A stretch of DNA of 8,158 nucleotides, taken from an uncultured Chryseolinea sp. (lineage in GTDB: Bacteria; Bacteroidota; Bacteroidia; Cytophagales; Cyclobacteriaceae). Below are positions 1-6,812 of this stretch, piece by piece (the stretch's first letter is position 1; every line of letters starts with the position of its first letter). The stretch covers positions 1 to 8,158 of the forward strand of contig CAMLER010000201.1 in NCBI GenBank assembly GCA_946478915.1, written 5' to 3'. Made by a program: the position numbers and the translations under genes. The notes beneath the pieces were generated by a model that searched no databases, was not told the origin of the DNA, and was given only the letters and a program-made list of their open reading frames with translations.

Positions 1-2187
1 GATGTTAGGGACTGAAGCACCCAATACTTTCCGGACACCAATTTCTTTTATTCGCACCGTTACCGAATAGGAAATCAACCCGAATAATCCCAGACAGGCA
101 ATGAATATTGAGAAACCGGAAAAGATCTGAAACACATTACTGAATTGTTGATCTGCCTGATACTGCGCTTTAACATGGTCATCAAGAAAGAAATATACAA
201 ACGGATCGTTCGGATAAACTGTCTCCCACTGTTGCTTCAGTTTGCCAATGCTGTTTTCCATTGACGCGTTGTCTTCAAGCTTTACCGTGACGTATAACAT
301 TCCCCCGATCGCGTGACGCAACACCATGGGGTCAAATGTATTTTTTAAGGATTTGTGATGATAGTTCTCAATTACGCCGACAACCTCTTTTTGCCTGCTC
401 CAATACTGAACTTTTCTACCCACAATTTTTTCCGGATCACTGAAGCCAAGCAACTCTGCTGCCTTTCTATTGAGGATAATTTTCTCATCACCCCGCGAAT
501 ATTGGTCTGTGAAATTCTTTCCTGCAATCAACTCGATATCAAATAGCGGAATATAGTTTTCATCTACTCTATAAGACGTAAGCATCAGATCGACATCTTC
601 CGAATCCCCTACCATCCGAAGCCCGCCGTGCGTATCCAGATCGTTGTGAGACTTTCCGGGAAGAACCGAAGAAATCGATACATTTCGGAACTCTGAGTTT
701 TCAAGAACGGCATTTCGGAATGTATAATACCGCATCCTGTTTAGCGAATCATTTTCCTGCGTACTTGATGCGCTTAGTATTACCGTATTGTCGGAAGAAA
801 ATCCCAGCTTTTTATTCTGGATGTAGGACATTTGATTGCCAACAATCATAGTACCTGTGATCAATCCTACGGAGATCATAAATTGAAATACCACCAGCGC
901 CTTGCGCAAACCAGAGTTGCCTGCTCCTGTCAATGTGGAGGTCGCTTTTAATATTCCTGCAGGCTGGAATGATGACAAGATCAACGCGGGATAAACCCCG
1001 GAAGAGAGGCTTCCAATAACATAGATGGAAGCAATCGAAAGTAAAAAAGTGCGATCCGAGAAAAAAGAGAATGTAAGCGGCTTACCTAGCAACTCACTGG
1101 CTAACGGCATGAGTACGGAGATAAAAGCAAGGGCCAGCACAAGCGCTACGAAGTTCATAAAAAATGATTCCAGCAGAAACTGGATCATCACAGCCCTTCG
1201 CGAAGCGCCGTTGACTTTTCGGACGCCAATTTCTTTTGCCCGGTGTCCAGCGCGCGCAGTGGCCAGGTTGACATAATTTACCCAGGCAACGACGAGAATT
1301 ATCATGGCGATCATCGACAAAAAATAAACGGTTTCAGCGCTACCGTTCACATCAAGTTCAAATCCAACGTTGGAATGGAGGTGAATATCGGTAAGCGGTT
1401 GCAGCACATAAGCTTTATCCCAATCCTCTTTTGGCGTGTATTTCCTTATTACATCCTGTATCCGGGACTCAAAACTTTTATAATCAGTTCCTGGAGCAAG
1501 TTCTACATAGGTATAAAAATCGTTCCAGCCCCATTCCTTTGTTGGATCATTTCCCTTCACAAAAGTGGAAAAGCTAATGAGTGCATTGGCCCGGAAATGC
1601 GTGTTGGCAGGAAAGTCTTCCATAACCGCTGTTATTGTCAACGGAAATCGATTGTTCATAAGAATGATCTTGCCAATGGGACTCTCTCTCCATTCCTTCA
1701 TCGGACCGAAGAATTTTTCTGCCGTCGTCTTTGTGAGAACAATTGAGTTTATCTCTTTCAGGGCGCTGACGGGATCTCCGGCTAATAACTTATAAGCAAA
1801 CAAGCTGAACATCGTAGAATCCGCATAATAAATTCGATTGACTTCAGCCATTTTATCGTCATAGCGGAATACTACTTTGCTATACTCTGGTGTAATGCGT
1901 ACTGCCTTTCTAACTTCAGGATATTCATCGAGCAGGACATCTGCAAGTGGTGCTACGTTCGCCGCATCCTGGTACGCCGTACCATCAGGAGCCGGGCTTT
2001 GAAGAAGGATGCGGTAAGTGTTTTCAGCGGCATGGTGAAATCGGTCATAACTCTTTTCAAACCGCACATATTGCATGATAACCATACAAACCGCGAGCCC
2101 CATCGCGAGTCCGAGAATATTGATGAGCGCATATGTTTTGTTCCTTAGAACGTTCTGGACAATTACAGTTAAATAGTTACGGATCAT
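1..2187 (-). CDS. Orphan ABC transporter permease, FtsX/MacB type, no prefix domain (3' end outside window)
   Basis: Inner-membrane permease of the MacB/FtsX family, probably involved in export or envelope stress; the substrate cannot be read from sequence. The reading frame is unbroken for 729 codons from ATG at 2187 to the left edge. Seen in order: a short amphipathic N-terminus beginning MIRNYLTVIVQNVLRNK, TM1 (about 19-41), a large periplasmic MacB_PCD-like domain (about 42-280), TM2 (about 284-308) followed by KEIGVRKVNGA near 320, further TM helices to about 400, TM5 near 427-448, a second periplasmic domain, then TM6 (about 682-705) and a second KEIGVRKVLGA near 716-725. The two EIGVRKV motifs mark the duplicated FtsX halves. 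About 60-70 C-terminal residues, including the last two TM helices, lie beyond the window. Unlike the other two permeases here it has no cytosolic prefix and no PadR gene upstream. The start is supported because family members typically begin M(L/I)RNYL; no Shine-Dalgarno site is visible. No ATPase gene is adjacent. Confidence 0.93.
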   Translation of the reverse strand, partial: MIRNYLTVIVQNVLRNKTYALINILGLAMGLAVCMVIMQYVRFEKSYDRFHHAAENTYRILLQSPAPDGTAYQDAANVAPLADVLLDEYPEVRKAVRITPEYSKVVFRYDDKMAEVNRIYYADSTMFSLFAYKLLAGDPVSALKEINSIVLTKTTAEKFFGPMKEWRESPIGKIILMNNRFPLTITAVMEDFPANTHFRANALISFSTFVKGNDPTKEWGWNDFYTYVELAPGTDYKSFESRIQDVIRKYTPKEDWDKAYVLQPLTDIHLHSNVGFELDVNGSAETVYFLSMIAMIILVVAWVNYVNLATARAGHRAKEIGVRKVNGASRRAVMIQFLLESFFMNFVALVLALAFISVLMPLASELLGKPLTFSFFSDRTFLLSIASIYVIGSLSSGVYPALILSSFQPAGILKATSTLTGAGNSGLRKALVVFQFMISVGLITGTMIVGNQMSYIQNKKLGFSSDNTVILSASSTQENDSLNRMRYYTFRNAVLENSEFRNVSISSVLPGKSHNDLDTHGGLRMVGDSEDVDLMLTSYRVDENYIPLFDIELIAGKNFTDQYSRGDEKIILNRKAAELLGFSDPEKIVGRKVQYWSRQKEVVGVIENYHHKSLKNTFDPMVLRHAIGGMLYVTVKLEDNASMENSIGKLKQQWETVYPNDPFVYFFLDDHVKAQYQADQQFSNVFQIFSGFSIFIACLGLFGLISYSVTVRIKEIGVRKVLGASVPNI

Positions 2188-2208
2188 CGCGCGGGTTTGT
2201 GTCAGTTT

Positions 2209-2225
2209 TCCAAAAATCAAACCAA
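2209..2225 (-). promoter_or_regulatory. Weak sigma-54-like -24/-12 element upstream of the prefix-less permease
   Basis: On the minus strand this reads TTGGTTTGATTTTTGGA. It matches the sigma-54 consensus TTGGCACGNNNNTTGCA at TTGG, the G at position 8, TTG and the final A, with exactly ten bases between the GG of the -24 box and the second dinucleotide. The essential -12 GC is GG here, and CAC is TTT. Transcription would start about 10 nt upstream of the permease ATG at 2187. The support is the spacing plus two palindromes about 80-115 bp upstream of that start, where a sigma-54 activator would bind. This is inference; the -12 mismatch is a real weakness. Confidence 0.25.
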
Positions 2226-2274
2226 GTGCAGTATACTTATAAAAACGGCTATCCGGAATACTTTTTACCTTAAC

Positions 2275-2295
2275 ATGCGTCCGTTATCGACACAT
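2275..2295. promoter_or_regulatory. Imperfect palindrome, possible activator/repressor site (distal copy is 2298-2313)
   Basis: The 21-bp segment reads ATGcGTCcgTtAtcGACaCAT around a centre at base 2285; the outer ATG/CAT and GTC/GAC pairs match in inverted orientation. It also contains cGTCCG-ttat-CGACA, close to a TGTCCG-N4-CGGACA pattern with one substitution and one missing base. It lies in the 193-bp gap between divergent genes and could serve either of them. Confidence 0.3.
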
Positions 2296-2297
2296 TA

Positions 2298-2313
2298 TGT
2301 TCGTATGAGAACA
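2298..2313. promoter_or_regulatory. Inverted repeat TGTTC-N6-GAACA, possible operator or enhancer site
   Basis: Five-base arms TGTTC and GAACA match perfectly around a six-base spacer (GTATGA), giving a 16-bp site of form TGTYCG-N4-NGRACA. Its centre is about 20.5 bp from the centre of the neighbouring palindrome at 2275-2295, about two helical turns, so two dimers could bind the same DNA face. It lies 111-126 bp upstream of the permease start at 2187 and 68-83 bp upstream of the start at 2381. No regulator gene for it is seen in the window. Confidence 0.35.
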
Positions 2314-2380
2314 CAAATGGAGAAGGATATGCAGCGTAAAACTATATCCAGGTTAGCACTCTTTTGTTAACTTTCATCCC

Positions 2381-3193
2381 ATGATTATTCAAGCGGAATC
2401 ACTACAACACTGGATCGATAATTTTTATGGCTATGGCTCCTGGGCTGCCAGAATCTGGTTTATTGCCCATGAAGAAAGTGGTGGCGATCTTCCGGAGGAA
2501 GAGGCAGAGAAGTTTAACTATTTTCATGGCAGACATCCGTTTGACAAAACCGCAATGCTCTGTGATATCCGCGACATGTACCGGCATGTAGCGGCCAGGT
2601 TGGAGGGCCCCCGGGCGGATTTGTTTGCAACCTTCTATGACTACCGCTTCGGGCCTCATGCCGTACAACATGGCAGATGGAAAAATCTCATCGCCTTCTC
2701 GCATGGCTACCACAAAAAAAAGTTACCTGATCTACTGGAGTATCAGAAAGACGCATTCCTGCTGTTATCAGAGCACAACGAAGCACTCATTCCGCTTTAC
2801 CCCCTTCCTACCCACAATCACGCGTGGTATTACAGTTGGCTCGACCTCCCTCAATTTCCTTTTTTAAAGTCCCGATCACAATTCCAACAGTTTGCATATG
2901 AAGCCCGCATGCAGAATATCCTTCACAATATCAACATTTATAAACCCGAGGTTGTGTTGATGTACGGGATGGACAACATCGATGCCTTGAAGGGGTCTGT
3001 TCAAGCATTCTCTCCAGCATCGAAGTTCAAGATGGTCAAAGCAATAAAACAACAAATTCCACAGCACCACAGAACAGAAATTGACGAAACTACGTTGCTG
3101 ATCACCACACAAATTCCCGCTTTGAGACACAACCGAATTGAAACGGGATTTGACTGGTATGCCTTTGGTAAATTGGCCAACGACGCCAGCTAG
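2381..3193 (+). CDS. Conserved protein of unknown function, possibly a diverged uracil-DNA-glycosylase-like fold
   Basis: A soluble 270-residue protein with no signal peptide or membrane segment. Three blocks recall a family of uncharacterised bacterial proteins with a UDG-like layout. The N-terminal block is YGYGSWAARIWFIAHEESGG (residues 17-36), where relatives have a WFIGMEEGGG-like motif. The middle block has IPLYPLPTHNHAWYYS followed by FPFLKSR and then KPEVVLMYGM (about residues 188-197), a predicted beta strand. Near the C-terminus TLLITTQIPALRHNRI (about 238-253) sits where relatives, as I recall them, have a T-K-HP motif. Here the His before Pro is Ile, so if the fold is right the active site is altered. 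A role in nucleic-acid processing is inference only. The gene is a lone transcription unit divergent from the permease at 1-2187 and convergent with the operon ending at 3465. The ATG at 2381 gives the full N-terminal block; no clear Shine-Dalgarno site or promoter was identified. Codon use looks like its neighbours. Confidence 0.85.
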   Translation: MIIQAESLQHWIDNFYGYGSWAARIWFIAHEESGGDLPEEEAEKFNYFHGRHPFDKTAMLCDIRDMYRHVAARLEGPRADLFATFYDYRFGPHAVQHGRWKNLIAFSHGYHKKKLPDLLEYQKDAFLLLSEHNEALIPLYPLPTHNHAWYYSWLDLPQFPFLKSRSQFQQFAYEARMQNILHNINIYKPEVVLMYGMDNIDALKGSVQAFSPASKFKMVKAIKQQIPQHHRTEIDETTLLITTQIPALRHNRIETGFDWYAFGKLANDAS

Positions 3194-3255
3194 CGAGCGC
3201 TATTTCAGATTGGACAAATTTCTTTGACACTCTGAACATCGCCCCCGCGGTGTGA

Positions 3256-3321
3256 AAGTGTTTAGGTGTGTGTAAGTGTTTAAGTGTCTAAGTGTGTAAG
3301 TGTTTAAGTGTTTAGGTTTGT
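3256..3321. repeat. Left array: about eight head-to-tail copies of a degenerate 8-bp unit (AAGTGTTT)
   Basis: Units in order are AAGTGTTT (3256), a 10-base variant AGGTGTGTGT (3264), AAGTGTTT (3274), AAGTGTCT (3282), AAGTGTGT (3290), AAGTGTTT (3298), AAGTGTTT (3306) and AGGTTTGT (3314). The register is kept at 8 bp apart from one 2-bp insertion. It forms one arm of a large inverted repeat with 3381-3463 and begins about 60 nt after the stop codon of the gene at 2381-3193. Confidence 0.9.
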
Positions 3322-3380
3322 AAGTTGCCTTCAGACGAGGTGTATTGTAGGCAGGAAAAAAATTTAAGTTTTTGGAATTC

Positions 3381-3463
3381 ATACACTTCAACACTTCGAA
3401 CAGTTCAAGCGACCTAAACACTTAAACACCTGAACACCTAAAAACTTAAACACTTAAACACAA
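3381..3463. repeat. Right array: inverted copies of the same 8-bp unit (AAACACTT)
   Basis: Clear units are AAACACTT (3416), AAACACCT (3424), GAACACCT (3432), AAAAACTT (3440), AAACACTT (3448) and AAACACAA (3456), preceded by more degraded copies ATACACTT (3381), CAACACTT (3389), CGAACAGTT (3397) and CAAGCGACCT (3406). These are the reverse complement of the left array. The array ends one base before the reverse-strand stop codon (3465-3467) of the long permease. Confidence 0.9.
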
Positions 3464-3464
3464 T

Positions 3465-6161
3465 TTACTCGCTGCGCAATGAATTTACGGGATTTGATGA
3501 TGCGGCCTTGACCGATTGATAGCCCATTGTTAACCATGCAACCAGAAAAGAGAAAATGCCAGCAAGTAAATAGATAATTGCTCCAATCTCAGTCTTGTAA
3601 GTATAACCTTCAAGCCACCACTTTACGGCAAACCATGATAGCGGCGCTGCAATTACGAATGCGATAAGGATCAATTTACCATACTCTTTGGATAACAAAA
3701 AGACAATGCTGCCGACCGTGGCACCAAGCACTTTGCGTATTCCGATTTCCTTAGTTCGTTGTTCTGCAGTAAAAGCGCTCAGTGCAAAAAGCCCAAGGGA
3801 CGCAATTATGATTGCTAAAATCGCAAAGATAGAAAAGATGTAACCCAGGCGTTGTTCGCTGGAATACATCTTGCTAAAGTCATCGTCCAGGAAGGAATAT
3901 TCGAATGGTTGACCGGGCGCCAGTTCTTTCCATTTTTCTTCCAGCACCGACACTACCTCATTAACATTCTGTGCCTGGAAGCGAAAGGAAATGAGCCCGT
4001 TGCTCTCTTCAAGAAACAATGCCAGCGGTGTTATATTATTTCGCAAGGATTCAAAATGGAAGTCTTTGACTACACCGACTACGGTGAAAGTATTATATGT
4101 CTCCTTATCGGGTATATTGCCAGGAAGCATTCGAAATGTCTGAATCTTCTGACCTATAGGATTAGAGGCAATATTGAACGCTTGTGCAGCGGCCTCGTTA
4201 ATAATCATCCCAGTTGAATCTGACACGAAGCTTCGTGAAAAGTCCCTACCTTCCTTAACCTCTATTCCTAACGTCTTTATGTAATCATAATCAACATAAA
4301 AGGATTGCAGTCCAACCATATTGTTCTGATCCGGTGTTTTGCCCAGCGGCCAAAATGAACTACTGTTTCGATCTGTTCCTGAAACCGGCAGCGATCCGGA
4401 TATTGTAGCGCTAAGTATCCGATTGTCTCTCAGCATTTCGTTTTTGAAGCTCTCCAGTTGCTTGCCCATTGCGTTGGCTTCTTTCACCACAATAACCTGA
4501 TTCTTTTCAAAACCGATTTTTTTCTGCTGCACGTAATTGAGCTGACGATAAATCGTAATAGTGGCTACAATGAGGAAGATTGAAATTGTAAATTGAAAGA
4601 CTACCAGGCCACTGCGGATCAACCCGCTTTTCATTCCGACGGCTAACTTACCTTTCAGAACGTTGACAGGCTTGAAAGCCGACAGAAAAAATGAAGGATA
4701 CACTCCCGCGACAATGCCCACCATTAATGCAAGGGCAATCATGATCAGATAGAACATCGGACTGTCCAACGGAAGTTCTAGATGCTTTCCAGCAAGGTCG
4801 CTAAATGAAGGGAGAACGGCATATGCAATACCAATGGCGACAATAAATGCTGCTATTGTGATCATCGTAGATTCGAGTAAAAACTGTCCAATAAGGTGAA
4901 AGCGTAAAGATCCTAATACTTTTCTTACACCTACTTCTTTTGCCCGGTTCGCAGATCGTGCGGTAGAGAGGTTCATAAAATTTATACATGCGATTGACAG
5001 GATAAAAAATGCAATGGCACCGAACAGATAAATATAAGTGATATCACCCCCAGGTTCTATTTCTGCGCTGGTAGTGGAGTACAGATGCACATCTCTCAAG
5101 TTAATCAGATGAAACCTGAACTTGTTTCCATCTGAATTAAGGTCTCCGACAGTTTGGTTTCCACCCACAAATTCCTGCACTTGAGGAAGTACATATTTTT
5201 CTGTCAAATGCTCAAACTTACTCTCCAGCGCTTTGTAATCAGCCCCAGGCTTCAACAAAAGGTAGGTATGAAAATTATTGCTCAACCACACTTGATTCTT
5301 GCTTTCCTCATTATTAAGCATTGACACTAAAATGTGAAAATGAAATTGACTGTTATCCGGAAAGTTCTCCATCACGCCAACGATCCTGTTGTGCCAGTTG
5401 TCAAAAAATGTTAGTGTCTGGCCTACCGGATCTTCATTCGGAAAATATTTTTCGGCAATCTTGCGACTGATAACAACTGTGTTGGGTTCTGTCAATGCTT
5501 TTGCAGGATCGCCATACAAAAACGGTACTGTAAACACTTTGAAGAATGAGCTGTCTGCATATGCGACATTCTCTTCTCTGAAATTTTCATTTCCCTTTCT
5601 CACCTGATAATTTCCCTGTACGCGGACTCGCGCCGTAGCTTCTACCTCCGGGTACTCGCTCAGGATAGCATTTGCAGCAGGTGGCGGCGCAGTTGCAAAG
5701 TTGTAATCCAGATTCCCGAATTTGATCTCTGTGTTCAGCCTATATATTCTATCGCTCTTTGTATGATGCGAATCGTAGCTGAGCTCCTGCAAAATAAAAA
5801 GTGATATCACGAGACAAGCCGCCACTCCGGTAGCAAGCCCGGCAACATTAATCAGTGAATAAAAGCGGTGTTTCGAAAGATTGCGAATTGCGATATTGAA
5901 GTAGTTTCTAAACATTAGCCTGGTGTTTTGATTTTCTATTTTTACGATCTGCGTTTGTGTATGGTACAACCCCCGTGTATGTCCGAACTGAATTAGCGCT
6001 TGATGGTAGGCGTCGATGAACCGTGTGCCGCGACTCATTTCCTTTTCCACGAGAAAGCAAATATGATCCACAACCTCGTCCTGGAAGCCTTCCAGGACGA
6101 TGCCTTTGTAATTCAGATCCTGGATGATGTAGTTTATATGATCGTTAGTCAACATTGACAT
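3465..6161 (-). CDS. ABC transporter permease (FtsX/MacB type) with N-terminal HAAS-like prefix domain
   Basis: An 898-residue inner-membrane protein, complete. Residues 1-80 form a soluble helical prefix (LTNDHINYIIQDLNYKG, then DEVVDHICFLVEKEM and FIDAYHQALIQFG) resembling the HAAS-type domains found beside PadR regulators; this assignment is from memory of the family. The permease proper starts near MFRNYFNIAIRNL (83-95). TM1 is about 103-126, a MacB_PCD-like periplasmic domain follows to about 370, TM2 is about 374-396, EVGVRKVLG is at 409-417, TM3 about 430-452, TM4 about 468-490, TM5 about 517-539, a second periplasmic domain to about 770, TM6 about 773-797, EIGIRKVLG at 805-813, and TM7-TM8 about 829-880. 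It is therefore a duplicated FtsX permease with eight TM helices. No Walker motifs are present and no ATPase lies nearby. It starts 3 nt after the PadR stop, so the two are almost surely co-transcribed and perhaps translationally coupled. A second ATG two codons in (6155) is an alternative start. Substrate unknown. Confidence 0.95.
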   Translation of the reverse strand: MSMLTNDHINYIIQDLNYKGIVLEGFQDEVVDHICFLVEKEMSRGTRFIDAYHQALIQFGHTRGLYHTQTQIVKIENQNTRLMFRNYFNIAIRNLSKHRFYSLINVAGLATGVAACLVISLFILQELSYDSHHTKSDRIYRLNTEIKFGNLDYNFATAPPPAANAILSEYPEVEATARVRVQGNYQVRKGNENFREENVAYADSSFFKVFTVPFLYGDPAKALTEPNTVVISRKIAEKYFPNEDPVGQTLTFFDNWHNRIVGVMENFPDNSQFHFHILVSMLNNEESKNQVWLSNNFHTYLLLKPGADYKALESKFEHLTEKYVLPQVQEFVGGNQTVGDLNSDGNKFRFHLINLRDVHLYSTTSAEIEPGGDITYIYLFGAIAFFILSIACINFMNLSTARSANRAKEVGVRKVLGSLRFHLIGQFLLESTMITIAAFIVAIGIAYAVLPSFSDLAGKHLELPLDSPMFYLIMIALALMVGIVAGVYPSFFLSAFKPVNVLKGKLAVGMKSGLIRSGLVVFQFTISIFLIVATITIYRQLNYVQQKKIGFEKNQVIVVKEANAMGKQLESFKNEMLRDNRILSATISGSLPVSGTDRNSSSFWPLGKTPDQNNMVGLQSFYVDYDYIKTLGIEVKEGRDFSRSFVSDSTGMIINEAAAQAFNIASNPIGQKIQTFRMLPGNIPDKETYNTFTVVGVVKDFHFESLRNNITPLALFLEESNGLISFRFQAQNVNEVVSVLEEKWKELAPGQPFEYSFLDDDFSKMYSSEQRLGYIFSIFAILAIIIASLGLFALSAFTAEQRTKEIGIRKVLGATVGSIVFLLSKEYGKLILIAFVIAAPLSWFAVKWWLEGYTYKTEIGAIIYLLAGIFSFLVAWLTMGYQSVKAASSNPVNSLRSE

Positions 6162-6168
6162 AAGTCAA
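6147..6168. promoter_or_regulatory. Three alternating AGTCAA/TTGAC half-sites at the PadR-permease junction
   Basis: On the plus strand AGTCAA (6147-6152), TTGACA (6155-6160) and AGTCAA (6163-6168) occur with an exact 8-bp step and alternating orientation. The pair at 6155-6168 is a perfect 5-bp-arm palindrome, TTGAC-ATAA-GTCAA. The segment covers the stop codon of the PadR gene and the start of the permease. The same half-site forms the palindrome in front of the other PadR gene (6813-6830). It may be chance within coding sequence. Confidence 0.25.
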
Positions 6169-6497
6169 GTAATTTTTACCTGCAATACCAGAGACATCGT
6201 TTTGATAAAATCAACAAACTCAAGTACGCGATCCTTTGCTAGCGCTTTTCCAGCGGTGGTTAGTATATAATATTTCCTGACACGTCTGCCAATCGTCATC
6301 ACTTCAGTGTTGACAAGTCCATCGGCTTCCAGTTTATGCAAGGAAGGATACAATGCTCCCTCAGTAAGCACGATCCTTTCCTCAGATAATTCCTTTACCC
6401 GCTGTGTAATTTCATAACCATACATTTTTCCATGGTCTTTCAGAAGTTTAAGGATTATGGTTTGGAGTGTACCCCGAAGCAGATCAGTTGAATGCAT
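6165..6497 (-). CDS. PadR family transcriptional regulator (partner of the HAAS-prefix permease)
   Basis: A 110-residue winged-helix DNA-binding protein, complete. It begins MHSTDLLRGTLQTIILKLL, then KMYGYEI (24-30), the YGYEI motif typical of PadR. The recognition region is LTEGALYPSLHKLEADGLV (44-62), and the wing is GRRVRKYYILTTAGK (70-84), followed by a C-terminal dimerisation helix (85-105). The length is usual for short PadR proteins. PadR proteins normally repress their own operon and are relieved by a ligand or partner protein. Here the stop codon is followed 3 nt later by the start of the permease, so the likely target is its own operon, and the HAAS-like prefix of the permease is a candidate partner. 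No convincing promoter is visible upstream; an 8-bp palindrome AAGATCTT at 6515-6522 within an AT-rich stretch is the only operator-like site close to the start. The ATG at 6497 fits the family N-terminus; no clear Shine-Dalgarno site is seen. Confidence 0.93.
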   Translation of the reverse strand: MHSTDLLRGTLQTIILKLLKDHGKMYGYEITQRVKELSEERIVLTEGALYPSLHKLEADGLVNTEVMTIGRRVRKYYILTTAGKALAKDRVLEFVDFIKTMSLVLQVKIT

Positions 6498-6605
6498 AAA
6501 CAGGTTAATATATAAAGATCTTAGGTATAGACGCTTTCCGACCTCAGAAGGTTACATATACTGGAAAAAGATAATTTCTGCTTGCCATTATTCATAAAGC
6601 AAACT

Positions 6606-6682
6606 CCACCACAGAGGCTCGGAGACACAGGGGTCGCAGTGGAGCGCTCTGTGCATTTCTCCGTGCCTCCGTGGCTCGGTGG
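6606..6682. repeat. 77-bp imperfect inverted repeat of CACAGAG/CACGGAG type
   Basis: The left arm (6606-6630) reads CCACC, ACAGAGGCTC, GGAGACACAG. The right arm (6649-6682), reverse-complemented, reads CCACC, an extra GAGCC, ACGGAGGCACGGAGA, an extra AATG, then CACAG. About 23 of 25 left-arm bases pair, with two bulges on the right side and an 18-nt loop. The arms are themselves built of short ACxGAG repeats. Such CACAGAG/CACGGAG hairpins look like a dispersed intergenic repeat element; its role is unknown. It is far from both start codons (109 and 151 bp). Confidence 0.75.
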
Positions 6683-6779
6683 TTAAAGGTATTTTTTTGA
6701 AATTAATGACAGAAGCGACGAAGGCTTGTTCGATACAGCCTGGCTCTATAGTTAAAATAAATCCATTTCACTGTAACCG

Positions 6780-6812
6780 CTTGCAATTATGAAAGTATAT
6801 TAACTACATTTA
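6780..6812 (+). promoter_or_regulatory. Candidate Bacteroidota-type promoter for the plus-strand PadR-permease operon
   Basis: CTTG at 6780-6783 (one base from the -33 TTTG) is separated by 21 bases from TACATTTA at 6805-6812, a 7-of-8 match to the -7 box TAnnTTTG. The predicted start would be near 6819, about 15 nt before the ATG at 6834 and inside the palindrome at 6813-6830. The spacing is plausible for this phylum, but both boxes have one mismatch. Confidence 0.4.

Larger units (their letters stand above)
3256..3463. terminator. Candidate bidirectional terminator / giant hairpin between convergent genes
   Basis: The two inverted 8-bp arrays flank a loop of about 59 nt (3322-3380), itself containing TGCCT (3326-3330) and AGGCA (3349-3353), which can pair, and an A/T-rich run around 3356-3373. 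Because every unit is alike, many alternative pairing registers exist. Its position exactly between two converging transcription units favours a terminator or anti-collision role, but the array is far longer than a normal intrinsic terminator and has no canonical GC stem plus U tract. A dispersed repeat family that settled in this gap is an equal alternative. Confidence 0.4.

Noticed and set aside
1243..1746. 167-codon plus-strand open frame
   Set aside because: It lies antisense inside the unbroken permease gene at 1-2187, and the sense frame has clear FtsX/MacB motifs.
1..2187. Suspected pseudogene, because no closed reading frame spans this stretch
   Set aside because: Reading the minus strand from ATG 2187 gives an uninterrupted frame to base 1; the stop is simply outside the window.
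2353..2361. TTAGCACTC, identical to one half of the CIRCE heat-shock operator
   Set aside because: The second half (GAGTGCTAA after nine bases) is absent; downstream is TTTTGTTAA then CTTTCATCC. A single half-site is probably chance.
2402..2713. 103-codon minus-strand open frame
   Set aside because: It is a shadow of the gene at 2381-3193 on the other strand and has no recognisable motif.
3200..3421. 73-codon minus-strand reading frame with repeated HLNTYT/HLNTFT segments
   Set aside because: It is a translation of the 8-bp repeat arrays (24 bp gives an 8-residue period); no family resemblance, and it crosses the hairpin loop.
3256..3463. CRISPR array
   Set aside because: Units are 8 bp with no spacers, the two halves are inverted, and no cas gene is nearby.
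6722..6741. AGGCT...AGCCT inverted repeat in the divergent gap
   Set aside because: Only five-base arms with a ten-base loop, no U tract and no adjacent gene end; expected by chance.
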